Assembly (NCBI GenBank): GCA_022565595.1
Contig: JAIUML010000001.1
Span: 186,001-250,000 of the forward strand
Origin: Saccharospirillum sp.
GTDB lineage: Bacteria > Pseudomonadota > Gammaproteobacteria > Pseudomonadales > Natronospirillaceae
Direction: 5' to 3'
DNA: 64,000 nucleotides
Positions 1 through 7,963 of this stretch are shown here, piece after piece. The translations under genes were made by a program, and so were the position numbers. Under the pieces are notes generated by a model, which saw nothing but the letters and a program-made list of their open reading frames with translations, searched no databases and was not told the DNA's origin. Position 1 is the stretch's first letter. Each line of letters opens with the position of its first letter.

Positions 1-244
1 ACCACGCCACCCGGAACGATTGTCAGAACCACTGGCAGCGATGCGCAGACAGCAGAGCGATGGCGACAGCGAGAACAGGGACCGCTAGCGCTAGTCCATA
101 GGCGGACACCCACCTCTGTGTGCATGTCTATTGTTCATGCCCAATTGGCCGACCGGGTTTTTTCTTTGTACAGTTACCTGAATTCGATGACGGTGCACTG
201 CAGCGCCCTCGCCTGTTTACATCCCTCAACACATGGGCTGAATC
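1..244. other. Left edge, no assignable gene
   Basis: No gene can be assigned here. A short plus-strand frame is open from the window edge to a TAG at 86-88 and could be the last 28 codons of an upstream gene. It has no recognisable motif, and the other two forward frames are also open over part of the stretch, so the assignment is weak. Confidence 0.2.
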
Positions 245-718
245 ATGTCTTCCATACCACGCGAGAACGTCCAGTCTTACCCCCGCCCGCCCGCGCTGGA
301 GCCAGCGTCGCTGCCGATAACGATCTACCTTGGCGGTCTTCTAGTTGCCAAATCGAATCGCGCGTTGCGAGTACTGGAGACCCATCATGCGCCCACCTAC
401 TACCTGCCAGCAGCAGACGTTAGCGCTATACTTCATTCAGCATCAGGCTCAAGTTTCTGCGAGTGGAAAGGTAAGGCACAGTATTTTGATGTTATTGCTG
501 GGGACGTCATCGCCACTCGGGCGGCCTGGACCTACGAAAAACCGACCGATCGCTTTACACCCCTGGCCGGCTATATCGCTTTCTACGCTGGCAAGATGGA
601 CGAGGCCTGGGTTGGGGATATGCGCGTCATTCCACAGCCGGGTGATTTTTATGGTGGCTGGGTAACGCCCAATCTGGACGGCCAGATCAAGGGTGCACCA
701 GGAACGGGACATTGGTAA
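245..718 (+). CDS. DUF427 family protein
   Basis: A 157-residue soluble protein with the hallmarks of the DUF427 family. These are the core motif CEWKGKAQYFDV at residues 72-83, a W-x-Y-x-x-P turn near 95-100, the segment IAFYAGKMDEAWV at 111-123, and the near-universal C-terminal motif PGDFYGGW at 132-139. It also has the usual family length. DUF427 proteins are small beta-rich proteins without an agreed biochemical function. There is no signal peptide or membrane segment, so it is probably cytoplasmic. The Shine-Dalgarno sequence before the ATG is weak. The gene stands alone, about 100 bp before a CIA30-like gene on the same strand, and no functional link is visible. Confidence 0.85.
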   Translation: MSSIPRENVQSYPRPPALEPASLPITIYLGGLLVAKSNRALRVLETHHAPTYYLPAADVSAILHSASGSSFCEWKGKAQYFDVIAGDVIATRAAWTYEKPTDRFTPLAGYIAFYAGKMDEAWVGDMRVIPQPGDFYGGWVTPNLDGQIKGAPGTGHW

Positions 719-814
719 CTGCCTGCCTGACTGTCATCCAAAAAGAGCATCCTATCGTTTATGGAAGTCACCCGGGGAAAAAGTGGTTTTTCCTGGATCG
801 CAAACAGGAAGACC

Positions 815-1372
815 ATGCGTATACTGATCCTTGTGACATTGGCCCTTGCAAGCCTTACGCCGGCCATTGCCTCTGATGCACCAGGCAATATAGCGATCGA
901 GGAAATAGCCATGCAACCCGAACCCCAGTGGCGGTTTTTTACAGACCAGGTCATGGGAGGGCAGTCGACCGGGCAAGCAACCCTGGCGACAGATGCCGAT
1001 ACGCCCTATGTTCGTATGACGGGTCAGGTCAGTACGGCTAATCGCGGTGGTTTTATTCAGATACGGCTCGACCTGCCCGGCCCTGCGCCTGCAAACACCG
1101 AGGGCATCCGCTTGGTGGTGCGTGGCAACAATCAGCGCTACTTTGTGCACCTGCGAACTAGCGGCACAAGGTTGCCCTGGCAATATTACCAGGCAGGGTT
1201 CGAAGTCACAGAAAACTGGTCGGAAATACGGCTTCCGTTCGAGTCTTTTGTCGCCTCCGGTGCGCTACTGCGGAAAGTACCACGAGCCAGCAACCTCAAG
1301 TCGGCCGCTGTTGTTGCTTACGGGCGCGACCATGAGGCCCACATAGATGTTCAGGCGCTAGGCTTTTATTGA
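815..1372 (+). CDS. CIA30-like exported protein
   Basis: The family is named for complex I intermediate-associated protein 30; bacterial members are mostly uncharacterised beta-sandwich proteins. The ATG at 815 was chosen over an in-frame ATG 54 bp upstream for two reasons: AGGA lies just before it, and it begins directly with a signal peptide (MRILILVTLALASLTPAIAS). The mature part opens with the CIA30 signature WRFFTDQVMGGQSTG. It continues with the alternating strands of the carbohydrate-binding-like fold, including a segment ANRGGFIQIRLDL and a late strand WSEIRLPFESF. The length of 185 residues fits the family. The signal peptide implies an extracytoplasmic location, so an assembly role in complex I as in mitochondria is unlikely. 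It stands alone. Confidence 0.75.
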   Translation: MRILILVTLALASLTPAIASDAPGNIAIEEIAMQPEPQWRFFTDQVMGGQSTGQATLATDADTPYVRMTGQVSTANRGGFIQIRLDLPGPAPANTEGIRLVVRGNNQRYFVHLRTSGTRLPWQYYQAGFEVTENWSEIRLPFESFVASGALLRKVPRASNLKSAAVVAYGRDHEAHIDVQALGFY

Positions 1373-1662
1373 GTGCCGATTGATGCTTTTTGCATTAGGT
1401 TGAAGTGCCCGTTCTAGCGGGTGAAGTTCAGTGTCTTGTTTATTCCTGCCAAGCCCTGTGCTCCAGTCTCGGAGTGCGAATCCCTTGTATCGCTTCATGG
1501 CCGCACAGAGAGCGGAGCGCCGCCACTGGGTTAGCCTATCTGGGTGATTGTGCCAGGAGAAGACTACCCATAGCATCGGGTGGTTGAATTCACGCATTGA
1601 CGCTCAGGGAGGCAGGCTCTTCCTAGGGGTCAAACGAATCACTTGACTAACAAGGAATCCTT

Positions 1663-3612
1663 TTGCTCATGCTGGCAACCAAATCACACCCCTTTGTTCG
1701 CAGCAAGAACTGGCTCTCAGGCTGTACGATGTACCTTACCCTCATTGCGGCAGGTGGGCTTCTACTGGGTTGTGATTCTTCATCGGAGTCTGGCCTAAGC
1801 AGCCAGGATCAACAATTGCTTGATCGCCTTCAGGCGCCTGTCATAACGCACATGAACGCTCTAGGCTCTCCCGCTTACCCTGGCAGTCAGTTGGAGATCA
1901 GCGTTTCTGCCTACAGCCCTCTGGAAAGGAGCCTCAGTTATGAATGGTCCGTTCCCGATGAGTGGGATGTTCTGGATGAAAACTCTGATCGCATTACCGT
2001 TCAGGCTCCCTACGAGAAGGCGTTGACAACACCTGTTACCGTCGTGGTATCGGACGGCAGTCACAGCCAAAGCGCCAGCCTTGACCTGGCCACCAGGGGG
2101 CCTGCTATTGAACAGTTTTCTATTGTGGCGACGCCCGATGCCAACCAAATCGAAAGCATCGATTTCTCTGTCAATGCGTTCAATCGCGATGGGGGCTTGT
2201 TAAGCTATCAGTATCGCCTCGGCGGTTCCGCAATGGGCGAAGATTTGCCTCAATGGCAATGGCAAGCAGAGAGGGTAATTGCTCCGGGCTTCTATGATGT
2301 TAGCGTTACCGTCAGCGATGAAGGCGGACTGACCAGCAGCGCTTATTCAACCTTCTGGCTGCCCGGCATTTCAAACTGGACTACGGCTGGCGGAGACCGG
2401 CAGAGCACAAGGCGCAGCGGTGCTGACGTCAACGGTCCTACCTTATTGCCCACAGACATTTGGGCCTATGGAGCCGGCACCTCGAATTTCTCCGCACCTG
2501 CGATCGGGCCTGACGGTATGATCTATGCCATTCTGAACGAAGGCGATGATCTAAAAATTGCGGCCATAGATCCGACAGCGTTGCCTGCCAACCGCCTGGC
2601 CTGGGAGTGGAGTGAAGCGGCATTAAACACGGGCGACCATCAAATAGAGTACCTCAGCAATATTGTATTGGGTGACAATAGTGACCTCTTTGTAGCGGGC
2701 TGCCTCAGTAATGATAATTGCTATATTTTCCGGCTGAATACACAAGCGGAAACCGACGCTACTCGCCTGAACATTGCACGCACCATTGAAGATTTCAGAA
2801 CGTCACTTCCAACGATGCTCTCCATCGACCAGCAGGGCGTCGTCTATTTGGCGAATGGTCGTTTTGTGCGAGCCTTTACTTTTGGTGAGTCCACTTCTCG
2901 GGAATACTGGAACATCGAACTGGAACATTGGGTGAGAAACTATGCATTGGGCAATGATAATACCCTCTATGCAGTGCAGGAGAGCTCCGGTTCGAAATAC
3001 ATGTTAAGCGCCATCAAGACGCGTTACAGCCAGGCGGGCAGCCAATACGAATGGCGCGACGAAGCCGTGGCCCGTCGCGGCGGTTCCGATTTTTACCTCG
3101 GCATGGTGACGGGCAGTGACGGAACACTATACGCGCTGACCAAAAGCCATCTGACGGCCATTGAGGTGGACGACCTCTCGGTAAGCCCTTCCATCTCATG
3201 GGTCTATCCACCAGAGGGGCAGGATCCCTGGAGCTATGAATTTAACGCCAGGAGCCTTTTGATTCACGAGTCGACGCTTTATCTGGTTGAAGGCGTCGGG
3301 GGAGATGAAATACTCATGGCATTTGACCTCAGTAAAGATAAGCCTACGCCTAAGGTCATCTGGGAGCCGGGCGCTGACGCCAGAATTCGGTCTGCTCCAG
3401 CGATGAGCGCAGACGGAACGCTTTACCTTTTTGGTATTGAGAACGGCGATGGCGCTGTCTTCGCACTCGACAGCCGTCTGGACACATCGAACGATGAACG
3501 CTTGCTCTGGAAAAGTACCGGGCATGATCCAGGCACGAACGCCCGACTCCTGATTGGCGATGGACTCGTTGTCATCACGTCCACCGCCGGGGTGTTGCTG
3601 CTAAAGGAATAG
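1663..3612 (+). CDS. Lipoprotein with Ig-like and PQQ-type propeller repeats
   Basis: A 649-residue exported lipoprotein. The TTG at 1663 lies 6 nt after AAGGA. The ATG at 1669 is the alternative start and changes only two residues. The lipobox LLLGC gives Cys37 as the lipidation site. Residues about 55-235 look like two Ig/PKD-type beta-sandwich modules (strands such as LSYEWSVPDEW and VTVVVSDG). From about residue 240 there are repeated propeller blades of the PQQ/quinoprotein type, recognised by SAPAIGPDGMIYA, RSAPAMSADGTLYLF and similar repeats. No catalytic residues were recognised. Family knowledge suggests a scaffold or binding role on the outer membrane. The gene is monocistronic and is followed by a 14-bp inverted repeat. 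Confidence 0.8.
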   Translation: MLMLATKSHPFVRSKNWLSGCTMYLTLIAAGGLLLGCDSSSESGLSSQDQQLLDRLQAPVITHMNALGSPAYPGSQLEISVSAYSPLERSLSYEWSVPDEWDVLDENSDRITVQAPYEKALTTPVTVVVSDGSHSQSASLDLATRGPAIEQFSIVATPDANQIESIDFSVNAFNRDGGLLSYQYRLGGSAMGEDLPQWQWQAERVIAPGFYDVSVTVSDEGGLTSSAYSTFWLPGISNWTTAGGDRQSTRRSGADVNGPTLLPTDIWAYGAGTSNFSAPAIGPDGMIYAILNEGDDLKIAAIDPTALPANRLAWEWSEAALNTGDHQIEYLSNIVLGDNSDLFVAGCLSNDNCYIFRLNTQAETDATRLNIARTIEDFRTSLPTMLSIDQQGVVYLANGRFVRAFTFGESTSREYWNIELEHWVRNYALGNDNTLYAVQESSGSKYMLSAIKTRYSQAGSQYEWRDEAVARRGGSDFYLGMVTGSDGTLYALTKSHLTAIEVDDLSVSPSISWVYPPEGQDPWSYEFNARSLLIHESTLYLVEGVGGDEILMAFDLSKDKPTPKVIWEPGADARIRSAPAMSADGTLYLFGIENGDGAVFALDSRLDTSNDERLLWKSTGHDPGTNARLLIGDGLVVITSTAGVLLLKE

Positions 3613-3796
3613 CGGGTAGTCGAGGTTAGTAAGACCACTGCAGCGCCGATGATGGCAAAGGTGTCGCCTCCATCGGCGCTATAGCTATACAAAGCAATAC
3701 AACGGACACCCAAAGCATTAGCCCAGGTTGGCTATGGGTGTCTAAAGACCGTTGTTGCCCACTGTGGTGGATGTCCATCTAGTCTTCGTTTAACAG

Positions 3797-3832
3797 CTCT
3801 GTTCTTGAAACGTCCATTTTTCAAGAACAGAG
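3797..3832. terminator. Perfect 14-bp inverted repeat, putative bidirectional terminator
   Basis: Arms at 3797-3810 and 3819-3832 are exact reverse complements (CTCTGTTCTTGAAA) with an 8-nt loop. The repeat lies between convergent genes ending at 3612 (+) and 3861 (-). There is no clean T-run on either side, so termination is inferred mainly from position. A regulatory or mobile-element remnant is possible. Confidence 0.45.
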
Positions 3833-3860
3833 TAATGGCTCGGTATTTAATTGACCCCTT

Positions 3861-4415
3861 TCAAGAAGCCACTGCTTGAGCGATGGATACCTTGGGCTTT
3901 ACGGTCAGTGTCTGATGCAACCGCCCGGCAAGGTCGGACACGGAAATCAAACCTCTGATCTGATGCTGCTCTCGATCCAACACCAGACAATACGTCTCTC
4001 CCGATTCACGCAGGGTGTTGAGCATGTCCGCAATCTGGATGTTTTTCAGTGCCTCATAGTCCACTACCGGAATCTCTGCTCGCGGCTGCATCATATCTGA
4101 CGCCGTCAGTTCTAACCGGCCGACACCCAATAGGGCTTGAGTGATCAGGAAGCGCTGTTCGCAGAGCCGATCTTCACTCAAAAGCCCGACTAATTCGCCA
4201 GTCTTGTCGGCAACCAGCTTACAGTCCACCCCCTCCATCGCCATCTGTCTGGCGACATCTATGGCACTGGCATTAGAACGGACCTTATGAGGCTGGTGAA
4301 TGCGGAAATCCTTCAACAGAGCCAACACCGGTGACTGCTCGGTCCAATCGAAAAATTCATAGGGGCTTACTAAATGATCCTGCGGATCAAGATGGGATAT
4401 CGTAAGTTCTTTCAT
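3861..4415 (-). CDS. CBS-domain pair protein
   Basis: A 184-residue soluble protein consisting of little more than two CBS motifs. The first, at about residues 45-100, includes the SAIDVARQMAMEGVDCKLVAD and GELVGLLSEDRL strands. The second, at about 106-170, starts from SDMMQPRAEIPVVD and ends with IRGLISVSDLAGRL. CBS pairs usually bind adenine nucleotides and act as energy or ionic-strength sensors, but no partner domain is fused here. The start is supported by AGAGGT 7 nt upstream. That Shine-Dalgarno sequence lies inside an 11-bp arm that can pair with the end of the upstream gene (see findings). The upstream small exported protein gene is on the same strand 87 bp away and is probably co-transcribed. 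Confidence 0.8.
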   Translation of the reverse strand: MKELTISHLDPQDHLVSPYEFFDWTEQSPVLALLKDFRIHQPHKVRSNASAIDVARQMAMEGVDCKLVADKTGELVGLLSEDRLCEQRFLITQALLGVGRLELTASDMMQPRAEIPVVDYEALKNIQIADMLNTLRESGETYCLVLDREQHQIRGLISVSDLAGRLHQTLTVKPKVSIAQAVAS

Positions 4416-4422
4416 GGCGAAT

Positions 4423-4510
4423 ACCTCTGATACTTGCGCATCGAATGCACAAATACGACGAATGCATTTGGCAAAAAGCCAAACGCCTTTGGTTGTTCGG
4501 TATCAGAGGT
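4423..4510 (-). promoter_or_regulatory. Long-range stem that can mask a ribosome-binding site
   Basis: An exact 11-bp inverted repeat, ACCTCTGATAC at 4423-4433 and GTATCAGAGGT at 4500-4510, encloses 66 nt that contain a smaller TTTGGC/GCCAAA hairpin. On the minus-strand transcript the downstream arm contains the Shine-Dalgarno sequence of the CBS gene. The upstream arm contains the stop codon of the small exported protein. This geometry would suit translational coupling. Confidence 0.45.
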
Positions 4511-4808
4511 AGTAAGGTGGTGCGCGCGCATAAGGGCGAACTGCCGATACCGACAGATGTGCCCTGAGGGGTGATGGGGTGACGACCGAGTAAAACACCG
4601 ACGCCGCCGCATCGGCGATGGCAGTGCAAACCAGATCGTCTGGATCGCCTCCCAACGAGGGGTTTGGCAGTTCGACCCAGTGTTCATAGGGCGCATTCAA
4701 CGCCTGCTCTTTGCCCTTGCCAACCTCTGTTGCAGATGCCACCGACGCGGAAAAAACCACGCTCAGCATAGCGGCAGTTAACAGAAAGGATAGAACGCGG
4801 CTCAGCAT
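4503..4808 (-). CDS. Small exported protein of unknown family
   Basis: A 101-residue protein with a clear Sec signal peptide at the N-terminus (Arg4, then hydrophobic residues to about 22, cleavage likely after SASVASA). The mature part is short, about 75 residues, without cysteine pairs, repeats or a known motif; it contains one cysteine in DLVCTAIADAA. The Shine-Dalgarno sequence is weak. Its last codons form one arm of the RNA stem that reaches the ribosome-binding site of the downstream CBS gene, which supports its being translated. No homologue was recognised. Confidence 0.5.
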   Translation of the reverse strand: MLSRVLSFLLTAAMLSVVFSASVASATEVGKGKEQALNAPYEHWVELPNPSLGGDPDDLVCTAIADAAASVFYSVVTPSPLRAHLSVSAVRPYARAPPYYL

Positions 4809-5011
4809 ATTAATCAGGCAGTTTCCGTCGGGAAGTCAGTCATTGCAGGCCAACCAGCATTGTGGGGAGCCCATCAGGCAGGTGCTGACACTGTTACAGC
4901 ACCAACCTGGCTATCATTGTGGCATTCCTGCCGAGAATCAAGTATTTATTTATACGAAGAAAAGGCAGACACTCTGGTATTAGAAAAACGTTCTACTACA
5001 GAGAATATTGG

Positions 5012-5674
5012 ATGAATTCAACCACTGCTGACGCGTTACTCATGGGCGCTACCGGCCTTGTCGGCGCAGCCGCGCTGCCGCTTCTGGCACAAAGGTGTAC
5101 AACCGTCTGGACGCCCGGAAGACGCCCACCGCCAGACTCACCGGCCAACAGTGCTCATATCGAAACGGATTTTATCGACCTCAGTGCCCTGGATGCCTCA
5201 ATACCCAATGCGCCAGGGGTACTTTGCATCGCCTTTGGTACGACCATCAAGCAGGCGGGTAGCCAGGCTCGGTTCAAGACAATCGACAAGGACTACCCAC
5301 TGGCCCTGGCGCGTTGGGCCTTGCAAAAAGGCACCCGACGCATCTGCCTGATCTCGGCCGTCGGCGCTGACGCTCATTCCCGCGTTTTTTACAATCGCAT
5401 TAAAGGTGAGCTTGAGCAGGAACTGAAGGCACTGCCCCTACAGAGCCTGCATATTCTGCGCCCTTCTTTGCTGCTGGGGCATCACCCACACAGACCGATG
5501 GAAACATTGGGGCAAACAATAATGGGGCCACTTGCACCACTATTCCCTGCAAAAATACGGCCCATTCGGGCCAGTCAGTTGGCAGAAAAACTGGTGGCTT
5601 GCGCTATCGACAATAGCGCTGAAGGTGTGCAAATTCTCGAAGGCCGTGCGCTGTTTGAGACGGCACCCAGCTAA
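5012..5674 (+). CDS. NAD(P)-binding Rossmann protein, atypical SDR
   Basis: A 220-residue protein of the atypical short-chain dehydrogenase type (NmrA/HTATIP2-like). It has an N-terminal dinucleotide motif MGATGLVGAAA at residues 11-21. A later VGADAHSRVFYNRIKGELE segment resembles the SS...YxxxKGxxE pattern of oxidoreductases related to YbjT/HTATIP2, and a C-terminal HILRPSLLLGH segment is also typical. The start at 5012 was preferred because upstream in-frame codons encode a basic stretch atypical of the family. The substrate is unknown. It is followed 86 bp later by a small membrane protein gene on the same strand, with no clear functional connection. Confidence 0.7.
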   Translation: MNSTTADALLMGATGLVGAAALPLLAQRCTTVWTPGRRPPPDSPANSAHIETDFIDLSALDASIPNAPGVLCIAFGTTIKQAGSQARFKTIDKDYPLALARWALQKGTRRICLISAVGADAHSRVFYNRIKGELEQELKALPLQSLHILRPSLLLGHHPHRPMETLGQTIMGPLAPLFPAKIRPIRASQLAEKLVACAIDNSAEGVQILEGRALFETAPS

Positions 5675-5760
5675 CTGGAGGGTCGTACCAATTTTGGAGC
5701 CCAGGGCGGTTTGGTTTACACTGCCATCAATCGGACAAAACACCTTAAGGCAAATTCACC

Positions 5761-6039
5761 ATGAAGGCTCGACTCAGACAACTCTTCTCACCGCTGCTGA
5801 ATTACTTTGAAGCTGGCGAAGGTGAGTACCACTACCGGAAGCTGAATCGCTCTGTGCTGGTTGGTGTTGGCATTCTGCTGTTGGTTCTCGCTGCGGGCTC
5901 CTTTGCCTCGTCTCTGTTCATTGGCATCATGGGGGCCATTATCCCCATTGTGATTTTTCTCAGTGGTAGCATCGTCTGCCTGGTGATCGGCGTGCTCGGC
6001 AATGACCGGGCCGTCGCCAAAATTTGGGGCAACAAGTAA
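5761..6039 (+). CDS. Small two-helix membrane protein
   Basis: A 92-residue protein. The N-terminal 30 residues are amphipathic and charged. Two hydrophobic segments follow at about residues 34-52 and 54-80, separated by a short turn, and the C-terminus is short and charged. It resembles the many conserved hypothetical inner-membrane proteins of gammaproteobacteria, but I do not recognise the family. It ends 3 bp before the end of the convergent AAC(3)-I-like gene. Confidence 0.6.
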   Translation: MKARLRQLFSPLLNYFEAGEGEYHYRKLNRSVLVGVGILLLVLAAGSFASSLFIGIMGAIIPIVIFLSGSIVCLVIGVLGNDRAVAKIWGNK

Positions 6040-6042
6040 CCG

Positions 6043-6540
6043 TTATTCTTTTGAGCCCTCCTTCCCTGCCCCACCACTGCCCTCGGTGACGGGGATATCA
6101 AAGTGCAAAACATCTTCGCGCTGCCCCATACGGGTGTACAACGCGATGGCGGGCTCATCTTCCACACCCGTGTCGGCCTGCACATAAATCACAAAAGCTC
6201 CGCGCTCAATGGCCACTTTTTTCACCGCTTCAATCAAAGCTGTCGCAATGCCTTCGCGTCGATGTGACCCGGACACCGCCAAATCGTAAATGTAAATCTC
6301 GCTGCGCTCCTGTTCGAACTTTTTCAGCTCATAGGCCGCAATGCCACCCACGACCTCGGCACCTTTCAAGGCGGCAATGGCAATAAAAGAATCACCACCC
6401 AAAAGTCGCTGTAGGTAATCGGTGCTCGGCCGCTGGCCGGTATAGGTTTGTTCATCGTCGAAGACCTCACCAAAGAGGGTAGACACCGCTTCCATTAAGC
6501 CCGTATCACCGGGGCCAAGCTGACGACAGACAAGTGACAT
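6043..6540 (-). CDS. AAC(3)-I family aminoglycoside 3-N-acetyltransferase
   Basis: A 165-residue GNAT acetyltransferase resembling the AAC(3)-I aminoglycoside enzymes, which acetylate the 3-amino group of gentamicin-type compounds with acetyl-CoA. The diagnostic stretch EIYIYDLAVS at residues 81-90 is followed by HRREGIATALI (93-103), the acetyl-CoA pyrophosphate loop, and by VIYVQADTGVEDEPAIALYT near the C-terminus. The start at 6540 is fixed by GGAGG about 8 nt upstream. A longer reading to 6867 would run through a decayed lysR fragment. It may be an intrinsic environmental acetyltransferase rather than a clinical resistance gene; substrate range cannot be read from sequence. Remnants of an unrelated gene pair lie next to it, which suggests insertion. 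Confidence 0.8.
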   Translation of the reverse strand: MSLVCRQLGPGDTGLMEAVSTLFGEVFDDEQTYTGQRPSTDYLQRLLGGDSFIAIAALKGAEVVGGIAAYELKKFEQERSEIYIYDLAVSGSHRREGIATALIEAVKKVAIERGAFVIYVQADTGVEDEPAIALYTRMGQREDVLHFDIPVTEGSGGAGKEGSKE

Positions 6541-6649
6541 GAGGTTTCCTCCTGAATGGTTTTTTTTGGGCGCTCGCCATAGGCAGTCAGTGTTAAAAGC
6601 GAATGAGCGGAGCCCATTGCTCAGCCCAGGTATGGTGAGCGCTCTCACC

Positions 6650-6778
6650 CTGCGCTTCCAATCGACTGATGGCCTTACTGACGGTGGAGGGATCCGTACC
6701 ACAGCTTTTCGCGGCGGCTGCGAAACTGCCACCGTCGCACGTCGCCAAAAACATCTCCAACAAGCGCAGTTTATCCAT
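6650..6778 (-). pseudogene. LysR-type regulator, N-terminal helix-turn-helix remnant
   Basis: About 43 codons from an ATG at 6778 encode a typical LysR N-terminus: MDKLRLLEMFLATCDGGSF, then AAAAKSCGTDPSTVSKAISRLEAQ, covering the helix-turn-helix. After LEAQ the similarity stops, and the frame ends 17 codons later next to the AAC(3)-I-like gene. The remaining linker and effector domain, about 250 residues, are missing, so this is a truncated gene. Confidence 0.7.
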
Positions 6779-7005
6779 CCCATACCCACGTCATGCGACC
6801 AAAGATCCCGCAAAAAAATAGCATGAAATTCATGAATTGTATTCACGATTGATAGGGTGTTGCGCATTATTTTCTTTTAATGGCTGCCCCATAGAATCCT
6901 GGTCCAACATCACATGCTTTCATTCAGAGGATATATGTCGCATTCAACGGACCTCAAAACACCCCGCTTTCGTCGCCACCTGGCCTACCTGTTCCTCGCC
7001 TACTG

Positions 7006-7206
7006 AGGCTGATGGATACGCCACCCTGGTACTTCCGCTTGATGTTCCGCCAACCCAGGCATGAACAAATGCGCCGTACCATTCTGGAATTTTCTGGAAT
7101 AAAACCAGTGCGCATCAGCAGTTTTGGTCCGGTGCGGCAAGCCGATGAAAAACGTCGGCAGCTTTGGCTAGATCGAGCCAAGGCGCTGGGTCGTCAACGT
7201 ATTTAA
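7006..7206 (+). pseudogene. C-terminal remnant of flavodoxin-fold NAD(P)H oxidoreductase
   Basis: The segment LMDTPPWYFRLMFRQPRH followed by MRRTILEFSGIKPVR matches, from memory, the C-terminal part of NAD(P)H-dependent quinone/FMN reductases of the MdaB/KefF type, including the conserved PPWY and F-x-G-I-x-P-V-R elements. The N-terminal FMN-binding two thirds are absent and no start codon with a ribosome-binding site is present. Such reductases are often encoded divergently from a LysR regulator, which matches the lysR remnant on the opposite strand at 6778. Confidence 0.6.
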
Positions 7207-7253
7207 TCGGCCCAAAAACCAGGATTGCGCCTTGTGAGCCAAAAAGTTTGTAC

Positions 7254-7724
7254 TCAAGAGTACTCAAAGCTGAGCGAGAAGGTGTTACGCATATGCACTA
7301 CTCGGTCATCGGAATGCTCGGCGTACTCAATAAAACCAAGGCGCTTATACAGCCATTTGGCTCGAGTGTTGGCCCGGTAAACATTCAGGCTGACCACACC
7401 ATTACCGATTCTGGCAGCATAGTCGACCAGGGCCTGACACAGCTGCCGCCCGTACCCCAGACCTCTGAAGTCAGGATTGGTAATAATTCTTGCCAAGTGA
7501 CAACGGCCATCGGCCATGCTCAGAATTTGACCAAAGGCCAATAAGTCCGCATCCGATCGACAGCAAAAAGCGTTTTCAGGGAGGAATGAGATTTCTTTCA
7601 CTAACCGAGCAGTGTGAATAGGAAAAGTCACAGCAGGCCCTGCCCAGGTTCGGCAGTCTTCTTCCGTACCTATCCAGGTGGTCACCTTTTCGAGATCATC
7701 AATTGACGCTTTTTCGATCGTCAT
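7254..7724 (-). CDS. GNAT family N-acetyltransferase
   Basis: A 156-residue GNAT-fold acetyltransferase. It has the acetyl-CoA loop (NPDFRGLGYGRQLCQALVDYA, R/Q-x-x-G-x-G/Y type) at about residues 83-103. A downstream strand and helix, VVSLNVYRANTRAKWLYKRLGF, are the usual C-terminal GNAT elements. The spacing and the phrase LNVYRANTRAKWLYKRLGF resemble RimI-type or small-molecule acetylases. The acceptor is unknown. The Shine-Dalgarno sequence is weak. The gene is isolated, downstream of the remnants that surround the AAC(3)-I-like gene. Confidence 0.75.
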   Translation of the reverse strand: MTIEKASIDDLEKVTTWIGTEEDCRTWAGPAVTFPIHTARLVKEISFLPENAFCCRSDADLLAFGQILSMADGRCHLARIITNPDFRGLGYGRQLCQALVDYAARIGNGVVSLNVYRANTRAKWLYKRLGFIEYAEHSDDRVVHMRNTFSLSFEYS

Positions 7725-7963
7725 ATCAAATCACAACTCACAAACTCACTCTCCCTTTTCGCACTTCCTATAAAGCCGGACAAAAGGCAAAAAACCCAAG
7801 CGAACCGGCCTGCAATACACCCGTTGCACCAATCGCCAAGCTAAGTCGATAAATATTCACCCACTCGCTGACCATTTACAAACCTGCGCTTTCATATGGT
7901 AACCGTTCCCTGGTGGAAAATCCTTTTGCCACCCATTCTGTGTTCCAATCATCACCGGCTAGC

